From positions 280,060 through 329,866 of the forward strand of contig CACRSC010000018.1 in the NCBI GenBank assembly GCA_902651635.1: 49,807 bases of DNA, read 5' to 3'. The position numbers and the translations under genes are program-made. Source of the DNA: Mastigamoeba balamuthi (lineage: Eukaryota; Evosea; Mastigamoebida; Mastigamoebidae). The notes under the pieces were generated by a model, which made no database searches, had not been told where the DNA came from, and saw nothing but the letters and a program-made list of their open reading frames with translations. Positions 40,651-49,807 of this stretch are shown here, one piece after another (the first letter of the stretch is position 1; each line of letters begins with the position of its first letter).

Positions 40651-41639
40651 AAATCACTACTCATCTTGTAGCATGGAGAAGACGATTGCAGTTTGCAAAG
40701 AAGAACCAGATAAGGAATTGGAATAGTACTACCAGCATGTAGTCCTGATCAATAACTAATTTATAATGTTTCAGGACTTTCTAGACTCGAATTTCGATGC
40801 GAAATCCTAGAATTAGCATTCAATTGGTACACACCGTTTACTCTTAGTGGAAGAGGCTTGAAGTAGAGACCACACTTTTCCTTTAGTATTGAAATCTGGG
40901 AAGCATGCTGACCAGACCATGTGAACAACCCTGGTTACATTTTTCGTTTGAGAATTGCAATTCCCACTTTACGGACAGGTTCAAAGAGAGATATGAGAAT
41001 GCTGATCCCTAGTACAAAAAGTCCACCTCAAGGCATGTGGTATCACCTTCGGAATGTTACTGGACTGCACTACATACTGTATGGGGACGTTAAAGAAGTC
41101 CTTGCCCAAATTTTGGTGGCAAGTATGAACTCACGTCTGAAAAGAGTCACTGAAGCTAATGGGAACTACACTCTCACTTCTTCTCTTCTTTCTATCCTCC
41201 TAGTAAATAAAGTATGATGGCTTATCTATCTAGAGAAGTATTCACCTCTTTGTGACTGGTACTCTAAAGAGCATTATGGACCACTGGAAATCAAAGAATG
41301 CTGAAGTACATAATATCATCACCTAATCCAGAAAATGATGTGTTTGCCAGTTCACTAATTATTTATGGGTAATATGTCTTAGTTTGTATGAAAAATGAAG
41401 TATGAAAAAAAAGTCAGAATAATCTGACTTTTTGAAATGTCATGATTGCGAGAGTTGAAAAAGTATCGCGATCGCGACAATGATGTCAAATTTGGAATTC
41501 GCGAAAACAGGAATCAGTTTCTTGTCGATTTGCCTATTGTTGGAATTCATAAAATGGGAATTACTTGTATTTATATGCATATTTTGTGCATTTTCTCTGA
41601 TTTGGTTATTTTATCTGAATTCCAAAGCTGAATTATTCT
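40651..41639. other. AT-rich intergenic with short palindromic motifs
   Basis: AAAGTCAGAATAATCTGACTTT (about 41410-41431) is an imperfect inverted repeat also seen near 6279. It is followed by one unit of the TATCGCGATCGCGACA family (41462-41480). No supported gene. Confidence 0.4.
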
Positions 41640-41870
41640 AACTTTTGAAGGTTTTGAGGTTTTCATGAAACTGGTAAAATGGTACATTTGGCTGCAAAGA
41701 CATATCAGAGAATAGAAATAAAAATAGAATTGTCTTCATTTCCCGTTCTGCTACTAGTGAGAATGAGCTCTTTCGAGCCAGGGGCATTGTGAGGGAGGAA
41801 GGAGGGGAAAGGGGGGTGGTTACAGTGAGTGGAATGTCTGGGGGGTGGGTAATATCAAAGAACAATGCAT
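41640..41870 (-). mobile_element. Non-LTR retrotransposon 3' fragment (copy 2, very short)
   Basis: The minus strand reads ATGCCCCTGGCTCGAAAGAG, TAGTAGCAGAACGGGAAATG and then the TATGTCTTTGCAGCCAAATG block also found downstream of copy 1, so only the last 100-150 bp of the element plus shared flank is present. Confidence 0.55.
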
Positions 41871-42599
41871 GAACATAAGTCCAGTAGCATAAATGGACTC
41901 AGAACTGCGGGTTATGTCATTCTGAAGGTTCAGGATCAAGGCATGTGTCCAGAGCAAGCAGTGCATCTTCTGACACTGAAAACAGATAAGATGCCAGAAC
42001 TGCTGAACAACCACCCATCTAGTAACACAGAGTATATGTGTACCTGGCATGAAACGTTATTGCATTCATACTGTTCATCTCACTTCACTGAAAGCAGCAA
42101 TTTGCAGATACTTAAGAAGACAAAAGAGAAGGGAAATGACACTTCCGGTACCCACATGGTACTGCACCTCTGATGAGCATCCCATACAGGCTTTACCGAT
42201 TTTGGTTATCTTTCTTTCCTTTAGGATAAAACTGTATAATACTTCATTTTTCTTGACATTAACATTCTTACTGTATATTTGGCTTGTGCATGCTTCATTA
42301 CTCTTTTTACCATTTTGAACACATGCAGATCTATTGGGTACCTGGTCCATCTGGTATGTTCACCATGATTTGTGGGTTAAGAATCTTATTTGAATATTGT
42401 GCATTGATCAGAACTAGAATAAGCAGCATAAGCTCATTCAAGAAGTATCAGACATGTAGACCAGATGATCTGGCCTTTGCAGTGAGAAGGTCAGAAGGCT
42501 GGCAAGATGTTTGCCTAGTGCAGGAGAGGGAAGGGGAGGGGGATGGGGCTCTATGGTACAGAGATACCTATGATATCTTTTGGGAAGACCGAATCTGTA
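41871..42599. other. AT-rich intergenic, short ORFs
   Basis: One plus-strand ORF (41865-42173, about 100 codons) has ordinary composition but no recognisable motif or splice context. Not called as a gene. Confidence 0.3.
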
Positions 42600-44030
42600 T
42601 AATTCCAGAATTTTTGAATTGTCGTTTCCCATTCTGCTATCAGTGAGGGATGAGCCCTTTCGGCCAGGGGCATTGGAGGGGTGGAGGGGAGGTGTTATGG
42701 TGGGTGGTGTGTTTGGGGGGGGGCATGCGTTTGGAGGAGTGTGTCCAGGGGCAGTTCCAGGAGTACTGGTTCCAGAACCGCGTCCTGTTGTTGGTTCCCT
42801 GCTTTGTCCATGTATTTGTTGAACATGCTGATTATGGTGTGGTTTCAATCAACGTTCAGAGTGTGTCGGCATTTGAGGGCTTTCATGATGATAGCAGTGT
42901 CTGGTGCTGGGATATTATATTGGGCATATCTGGTGTGTTCCTTTTTGTGGGTTGTTGTAGGTGGTGGTGCTGCATAAGGCATCACTGGTGGTGTGGTTAT
43001 AGTGGTCTGGTGGTGCAATACAGTGAGCTGTGTGGTGTGGTTTTTTTTAGCAAGGGTCAGTTCAGTGCAATGGGTGCCTGTGGTATGTCCTTGTGCTGCA
43101 TTTCGTCTGTTGTTGGCTCTATGATCGTAAAGGTCCTATGTCATCTTGTGGGTGGCCTAGGGCGTTTTGTGGGGCGGGTGGTGTCTGGGCAGTTAAAGGG
43201 GGTCTTGGTGGTATCGCCTGGGATCTGTCTTTTTTGTGCTTCATGTGCCTTTTGGTTGTCTTTATGGCTCATGTCTTCCAGCCAGTCTTACATGGTGGCG
43301 ACCCATTCCTTCTGTATTTCTAGCTGTTGTTTTGACTGTTGGTTCTTTGTCTCAGTGCCATATGCTAGTGTGTAGTGTATGAAGGCTGCATCTTTGTTCT
43401 TGGTGGATTGGGCTTGTACCCTTTGCTTCAGCTCTGTTTGGGGTATTCCTATGATGTTGGTGAGTTTGGTGCACCATTGATTCTGCTGGGGGCAGGTCCA
43501 GAGACAGTGGGATATAGAGTTGGCTTTGGTGGTACCGAAGGGGCATCTGGAGTCACTCCAGTGTAGTCATGTGCAGGGGGCCAGGTCATTTCACACTCAT
43601 GTGGAAGTCACTGCTTGCATGTTATTATGTGTGTGATAGGTGCCCATGATGACTTGATGCCAGCAGAGGCCTCCCATGCACTGGGCTTGTTTTCTGGTTT
43701 TTCATGAAGAAGAACTGGGGGGATTTTTGCAATTCCTGCAGTTGTCTCTGAGGCTTCACAGTGGTGGAGGTGGTATCACCGTGCAATGTAGAACACTGTG
43801 TGGACCCATCAGTTGCTATAAGTAGCCAGTCTTTCCATGTGTCCTCTTCTGTGTTCGACATGAAGGTCCATTGGAGCTCCTCCAGGTTGGTATTAAAGCG
43901 GTATTCCATCCTGCTCAGGTCCATGGGTTTGTGTGTGGGTTCACCTTGGTTGTTTCGTACCAGGTGGCACATCAGTCCTCTGTATAATCCCAGAGACTGA
44001 AAGTGCTTTATGTTCTGAGCCAATTTCTTA
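42600..44030 (-). mobile_element. Non-LTR retrotransposon 3' fragment with RNase H-like and CCHC-like remnants (copy 3)
   Basis: Read on the minus strand, the fragment begins with LSRMEYRFNTNLEELQW and LLIATDGSTQ, the TDGS block typical of RNase H, then CPFGTTKANSISHCLWTCP, the Cys/His cluster that follows reverse transcriptase in many LINEs. The QIPGDT/DWLED region shared with copy 1 comes next, and the common 3' end TAGCAGAATGGGAAACGA. Reverse transcriptase itself is missing and frames are broken. Confidence 0.6.
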
Positions 44031-45234
44031 GCAAAAGTGATGATATGAGTGTGCAGCTCACTGTACTGAGGAGCTTATACAGGCTGACCTGCAAAGGTAT
44101 CTGATACTGACACTAACTCATAGAGGAAGACAGATTGCCACCCAGCAGCCGCTCATGCACCAGGACTCATGATCAAGAAAACATATCACTGCTGAACTTC
44201 TTCAGATCAAGTAACATTCACATCTAGAAAGAGAGCACAATCGAACTCCTAAATTACCCTTTCTAATTCACTAGCAAACCAATGGAACAAAGCACCTTAA
44301 GACAATCAGCATAAATAATAATATTGTAAATAACATTTTCAAAAGCTATCTAATAAAATGCACTAACCTCAAACAAATAACATTCTGAATTTCAGTCTTA
44401 AAGATGTTACAGTGTGTATTATATAACATAACTACTGGTCTTATAGCTCCCTTCCTGTATACTAATCTTCTTTCCTTTTACAAGTATTATCCTGATCCTA
44501 TAAGATGGATAAATAAATAATCTTGTCTTACAAGAAGGTTTATAGAAGATCAAGAGCCAAGGGTAAGCATATTCAAATTGCACATTGACAGACAAGTCTT
44601 CTCTTGGGTTATCAAATCTCACAGATAGGATCTGTGACTTATTTTGTCCCTTATATCCTCTTGATCCATTTTCAAGAGTTCGTATGTTATTTCTGAATTA
44701 TCGGGATAATTGATCAATGCAAGATACTAGAATAATCAGCATGAGAAGATTCCGTTAGAACTGTATAAAACGCTGCTTGCAGACATGCACATACATAATC
44801 GTGGGTACCAATGTGGCAGTGGACCAACCTCGGGTCGTATGTCAGACACCCTGGGCGTGATGAATGATTGATGGAATTTCTAGTCAAATGAGAGGGCAGA
44901 TGGAGCAGTGCTGGTCCCAGAGAGCACTGTAAAACATTCTGTGTCACTGTCACATGGCCGTGGGTTGAGCTGCCGGTGATGCAATCCGGAGGGCTTCCCG
45001 GGATTCCTTGGCAAGTGGTGTGTTTTCTGCGATCGGCCCCGAGATCCCTGTTATTCTGCACGATTCTCAGGGGATTCTCCACAGCATCCCAGAAATCGGA
45101 GAAAGCGCCTGAGAAAACGGCGCGGCCGGTTTGAGAATGGGCGAGCGCAAGGGTGTTAAAACTGCACCACGGCCAGCGTCCTGACTCATCATTCAAACAA
45201 ACACAGAGCCAACAGAACACACAACAGAGTGCAG
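44031..45234. other. Intergenic, arrestin-gene upstream
   Basis: AT-rich to about 44760, then GC rises into the gene island. A 168-codon minus-strand ORF (44714-45220) lacks recognisable features and covers the likely promoter; not called. No TATA box. Confidence 0.4.
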
Positions 45235-46564
45235 ATGAACCCGTACAACAGCCAGCCAGTCGTCCCGCTGCGCTTCAGCGTCAGCGTCGACAGCCCCTCG
45301 GCGACCTTCATCGTCGGCGAGCCCGTCACGGGCCACGTGTTCTTCTCGCTGCCCGCCCCCATCCGAGTGCGCACACAGCAACACAGCAGCACAGCACAGC
45401 CCAAGAGGCACAGCAACTCACAAGCACACGCGCAGGCCAAGAGGGTGACGATCGAGCTGGTGGCAGAGTCGCGGGTGCGGCTGCTGCTGTTCGGGGGCAA
45501 GGCGGTGGGCAAGGCGGTGCCGGCGAGCAAGCACAGGATCGGCGTGTGCAGGCCCACGGCTGCCCTGTGGGAGCCAGCGTACATGGGGGAGGGCAGGCTG
45601 CCCGCGGGCAACAGCACGCTGCCGTTCGCCATCGACACGGGGGCGTTCCCCGCCGGCATGCCCGGCTCGTTCGAGGGCGCCTACGGCTCGGTGCGCTTCT
45701 TCCTGCGCGCCCGCATCGAGCGCCACAGCTACGACAGCACCGGCGACCACCTCGTGCGCTCGCCCCCCTCCTCGCAGCCCTCTCTCCTCTGCGGGCTCCG
45801 TCGCTGACTGGCGTGTGCATCCGGGATGCGTGCAGGCTGAGCTGGAGGTGGCGATGCTGCCGGCGGTCAACGTGGAGTGGTCGACGCTGAGGAGGGCGTC
45901 GGAGGCGGCGAGCAAGGAGTCGGGCTCGGCGGTGAGCGTGGCGGCGGTGGTGGAGCACACGGGGTACCTCTCGGGCGAGTCGGCCGGCGTGGAGGTGCAC
46001 GTGGCCAACCACGAGCGGAGCAAGTGCGTCGAGGCCGTGTGGGTGACGCTCGTGCAGAAGACCACGTACTCGTGCGCAGAGCTGTCGCGCACGGACCTCA
46101 GGGAGCTCGACAAGTGCCAGGCCCTCGACGTGCCCGTGGGCCCCGGCGGCGACGCCGTGGTCTCCGCGACGCTGCGGTTCCCGGCGTGTGTGACACCGAC
46201 GGTGGCCAACAAGAGGGTGTCGCAGACGTACCACGTGCGCGTCGAGGCCGTCGGGGCGCGCGGCACGCTGGCGCTGGCCAGGGCGCCCGTGGTCGTGGGC
46301 ACCGTCCGCATCCCCCGCTCGGCCAAGCAGTCCAACTCGGTTGCCGTCGCCGACTCTGCCGAGGGCCTCGACGCCGCCAACAGCAACGCGCAGGCGGAGC
46401 AGCAGCAGCAGCACGAGGAGGAGCTGGGGCAGTCGCAGGCGCGCTCCAAGAGCTGTGCCGGGCGCTCGCACGACTGCAGCAGCAGCGGGAGCGACAGCGA
46501 GGCAACGACAAACCTCAAAGCCTCTCGCGAGTGCAGGCCGCCCCTCGTCGACCTGCTGGCATAG
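45235..46564 (+). CDS. Arrestin-domain (alpha-arrestin-like) protein
   Basis: Three exons (45235-45366, 45436-45753, 45836-46564; both donors GTGCGC, phase 0) give about 392 aa. The N-terminal domain starts LRFSVSVDSPSATFIVGEPV, continues AKRVTIELVAESRVRLL and ends SVRFFLRARIERHSYDS, typical of Arrestin_N. The second domain (VVEHTGYLSGESAGVEVHV, RVSQTYHVRVEAVG) matches Arrestin_C. The tail is low-complexity (AEQQQQHEEELGQSQ, SSSGSDSEATTN), with no PPxY motif seen. Such proteins act as adaptors in endocytosis or ubiquitination of membrane proteins. The ATG chosen is the first in frame and is followed by a clean domain start. Confidence 0.85.
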
Positions 46565-47707
46565 ACCGATCAACCACACACGCCACACGACACCACGCGC
46601 GCGGGACACGGCTGAGCGAGCGAACGAGCGTCCCTTCATTTTCCCACAGTTCACACGGTTCGAATTCACGCGCTACCAAATACAACTCGAATTTGAGCAC
46701 AGCGAACGACGGGCAGTCTGCGGTCATTTGGGTGGGGCCGGGTCGGCTGGTCCAGGGACAGCCACCACAGGCGGGCGATCTCCGGGAGCCGGGGGCTTGT
46801 TTGGCACAACGCGGTCTACTTATTGTTGGTCCCCCCTTGAACGTTTGTTGCAGTGGTGCTGCGTGCTGCCCCGTGGTTGCGCCGTGGCTGTGTAAGTCTC
46901 CTTCACAGCAGCGCCCCCCGCGAAGTGCCCGTGACTCAGCTCTGCACAACGTTTAAAAGCGCCCCTCGTGTGAGGGCATGCGGTTTAAACCGCACACCGC
47001 TGAATATTCCGCTTCTTCCCCGTGGGGGCGGGCCCCTTCTGCGTGGGCGTGCAACCCCGGGCACACACCGTCCCACGCGCGCACACCGGCGCAGACCAAC
47101 ACACCCCACGCCGCACACAGAACCCCCCCCCACACAGCTTTGTGGAACGATTTTCTGCCGGGGCCTGCGGCGCGCGGGGTGGGGCGCGCGCCGAGGCCAC
47201 GTGCCACTGAGGTGGCAGCGGAGGTTGATGGGGCGGGTGAGTGTGCGGTGAGTCAGCACGGCCCGTGTTTGGGGCGAGGAAAAGGGGAGGAAAGATCCTC
47301 TTTCTTGGGTATCTGGCAGGAAAAAAACGTCCGACTGGCAGGCAATCTGGCAGCGTCAGCCCCTCACATTCTTCTATTTCTCGTCTTCTTCCCGCGCCAC
47401 ACCCCGCGTTTCGTGTCGCCGGCGCTGCTGAGCACCCACAGCTCAGCCTTGTTCCAAGCAGTGTCACACCACACGTGCGTATCATCCACCCAGCCAGATA
47501 TTTTCCTCCTGCCCCCAGACCCCCCCGCACTGCCTATCGCATTTCACGTTTTTCCCTGCTGTTACCCCCGCCCCCGCACCGCCACCTCACACCCCTCCCC
47601 GATAGAAATATCGCGTCGCAGACCCTAAACCTCGTCGTCCAGGCACCACACAGGGGGGCGTGTCTGAGTGAAGAGAGAGCGAGTTCCGAGAGATCCGGAG
47701 GGGGAAA
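46565..47707. other. GC-rich intergenic
   Basis: About 1.1 kb with many accidental GC-rich ORFs on both strands; none resembles a family. C-runs (CCCCCCC at about 47126-47132) and TTTAAACCGCAC near 46983 are the only notable words. Confidence 0.4.
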
Positions 47708-49807
47708 ATGGCAACGATCACCGCGCCCGAGTGGACCCGGGGGCTCAAGCCGCACGACCCCAACGACGTCGGCTTCATGACGCCCATCGTCATACGCCGC
47801 CTGCACCGCGTCGTCGGCGCGCGGCTGCACTGCTGGCTGAGCTACGCGCTCATTGTCGTGCAGTTCCTCTACAGCGTCGCGCAGGCGTGGGTCCGCACGC
47901 GCGTCCTCCGCAAGCCCGCCGTCGACGACTACGAGGGCCTCAGCGGCTTCCTCCCCAAGTACATGCGCTGGGCCTACGGCCCCATCTCCGACGGCTGGAA
48001 CAGGCCCATCAAGGGTGCGCCCCGCCCCGCATTGCTCAGCGCCTCGCATGGCCCTGTCCCCCCTACTTTCTTTCCGTTTTTCCTTGGCTTTGCTCTTTTT
48101 TCCCCGATTCGTATCTGCAAAAAGTCGCGCGCGCGGGCTGTGGGGGGAGAAACAACTCAACCCCGCCCCCCCTCGAAACTGAAACGACTGACGGAATGGC
48201 GGCGCGGATGAACAGGGGCGCCCGGCAAGTACATCGAGGTGATCCCGAGGAAGAGGTACGTGATGGACCGCGTGCGCGTGGCCCTCGTGCCCGACATGGA
48301 GGCGCCCACGCGGCGCTGCCTGAACCTCGGCAGCTACAACTACCTCGGCTACGGCGGCGTCTTCCCCGGCATCACCGAGGGCATCCTCGAGGCCGTCGAC
48401 CGCTCGGGCGTCAGCCTCTGTGCGCAGCCCCCCGTCCCTCCCGCTGCCGTTGGGTCCCTTGGTCCCCGGAGAGGCGCGTTTTGCACATTCAAAGCGAACT
48501 CACGGGGTTTTCCAATTCGGCTCCAGCGACGACGCCCGCAGAGATGGGCATCTCGGCCGAGCAGCGCAAGGCCGAGGAGATGATCGCCCAGTTCATCGGT
48601 GAGCCCCCGATCCCCCCTCCCATCCTCGCTCGCCTCGCCTCCCGCCGCGCAGCACCGCAGCCCCACACCCCCGACGTCATTTTCCCTACTGTTGATGCAA
48701 GCGGAGGAAAAAGCTAAAAATACCGTGCAGGCAAGGAGGACGCGATCGCGCTCCCCATGGGCTTCGCGACCAACTCGCTCGTGATCCCCGCGCTGGCCGG
48801 CCGCGGCGGCCTCGTGATCAGCGACGAGCTCAACCACGCGTCGATCATCACGGGCGTCCGCATGAGCGGCGCTGCCGTCCGCGTGTTCCGCCACAACGAC
48901 ACTGAGCACCTCGAGCAGCTCCTGCGCGCCGCCACGTCGCCCACGGAGCGCGGGCGCTGGGCCCGCATCATGATCGTCGTCGAGGGCCTCTACTCGATGG
49001 AGGGCGAGCTCTGCCCGCTGCGCGAGATTGTGACGCTCAAGGAGCGCTACGGCGCGCTGCTCTACATCGACGAGGCGCACAGCATCGGCGCGATCGGCCC
49101 CACGGGCCGCGGCGTCTGCGAGTACAGCGGCGTCGACACGCGCCACGTCGACGTGCTGATGGGCACGTTCACCAAGTCGTTCGGCAGCATCGGCGGGTAC
49201 ATCGCGGCCGACCGCGACACGATCGCTCTGCTGCGCCGCACGGCCCCCGCGTGGGTCTACGGGCTCAGCATGTCGCCGTCGTGCGCGCAGCAGGTCATCC
49301 TGACGCTGCAGCACCTGCAGACGCCCGCGGGCCGCGAGCTCATCCGCCGCCTGCGCGACAACTCGATCCGCTTCCGCCGCCAGCTGACGAGGGAGCGCTG
49401 CTCGCTGCTCGGCCCCGCCGACACGCCCGTCGTGCCGCTGATGGTCCGCCACCCGGCCAAGCTGCCCGTCTTCTCGCGCATGCTGCTCAAGCAGGACGTG
49501 GCCGCCGTCATTGTCGGGTACCCCGCGACGCCCGTCACGGGCCTCCGCGCGCGCTTCTGCATCAGCGGCGCGATCGACACGGAGGAGATCGAGGACTCGG
49601 CCGCCAAGATCGCCAAGGGCGCCCAGGAGCTCGCCATCGACTTCCTCACCGAGTCGCAGGCGCGCCGCGCGCTCGCCGACATGGACGCGTTCCTCTCGGG
49701 CCCGCAGCAGTGCGAGATGCCCGACGTGCCCTCGGTCGACCCCTCGCAGCGCCCGTACACGTCCCAGCCCATCGCGCCCCGCGGCTACGCCGACTCGTGC
49801 AAGCCCG
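47708..49807 (+). CDS. Single-chain serine palmitoyltransferase (LCB2-LCB1 fusion), copy 2, truncated by window end
   Basis: Exons 47708-48014, 48216-48419, 48527-48598 and 48731 to the window end. Exons 2 and 3 have exactly the same lengths as in copy 1 (204 and 72 nt) and the same phases (1, 1 and 1). The visible part holds the membrane segment (LHCWLSYALIVVQFLYSVAQA), LNLGSYNYLGYG, GFATNS, YIDEAHSIGAIG and GTFTKSFGSIGGYIAAD, and reaches the same linker (VDPSQRPYTSQPIAPRGYAD), so it is expected to continue into an LCB1 half. Divergence from copy 1 is moderate at the protein level and strong in introns, so the duplication is not recent. Inverted orientation, about 20.5 kb away. Confidence 0.9.

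Noticed and set aside
44714-45220. 168-codon minus-strand ORF upstream of the arrestin gene
   Set aside because: No homologous motif, and it spans a composition border and the likely promoter.
45326-46669. Long minus-strand ORF (447 codons)
   Set aside because: It is antisense to the arrestin gene, arises from high GC third positions and has Arg/Ala/Pro-rich nonsense composition.
46655-46690. tRNA-like B box (GGTTCGAATTC)
   Set aside because: No matching A box, acceptor stem or cloverleaf around it on either strand.

Overview
The window is eukaryotic nuclear DNA from a unicellular organism. Its genes carry short spliceosomal introns (about 40-200 bp), and it encodes eukaryotic protein families: SCAMP, arrestin-like, F-box, WD40, a fused serine palmitoyltransferase, and a Crinkler (CRN)-type protein. 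The combination of secreted GH6 cellulases, CRN and arrestin-domain proteins would fit an amoebozoan or similar free-living protist. This is an inference; nothing in the sequence fixes the taxon.

Two kinds of DNA alternate. GC-rich gene islands (about 3.1-4.7 kb, 16.5-35.1 kb, 45.2-49.8 kb) hold compact genes whose 5' splice sites are mostly of the form GTGCG/GTACG. AT-richer islands (1-3.0, 4.7-16.5 and 35.1-45.2 kb) hold decayed transposable elements of four classes (Ty3/gypsy LTR, Tc1/mariner, piggyBac-like, non-LTR with RNase H), unusual palindromic CTGCTACAC arrays, and dispersed gene-family fragments. The borders are uninterrupted sequence, so the mosaic is probably real. The two single-N positions (4094, 15343) each sit between duplicated sequence and look like contig joins.

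Gene layout, left to right: partial copy of an unknown dispersed family at the left edge (-); two hypothetical spliced genes (+); an F-box protein with a bacterial-looking N-terminal motif (+); a long transposon/repeat tract with a low-complexity basic protein gene (-); a formimidoylglutamase/arginase-family enzyme (+) converging on a CRN-type NTPase/nuclease-like gene (-); a WD40 protein (-) diverging from a SCAMP (+); a complete fused LCB2-LCB1 serine palmitoyltransferase (-); a tandem pair of GH6 cellulases with predicted GPI tails (-); a secreted protein with two periplasmic-binding-protein-like domains (+); the second transposon tract; an arrestin-domain protein (+); and a second, window-truncated copy of the fused serine palmitoyltransferase (+), inverted relative to the first and with the same three intron positions.

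The most interesting points are the single-chain serine palmitoyltransferase in two inverted copies, the CRN gene, GH6 paralogs that share an apparent GC-AG intron (one with an in-frame stop), and the CTGCTACAC elements. At least two types of these elements have recognisable conserved termini around a variable palindromic core, and I cannot match them to a known family.
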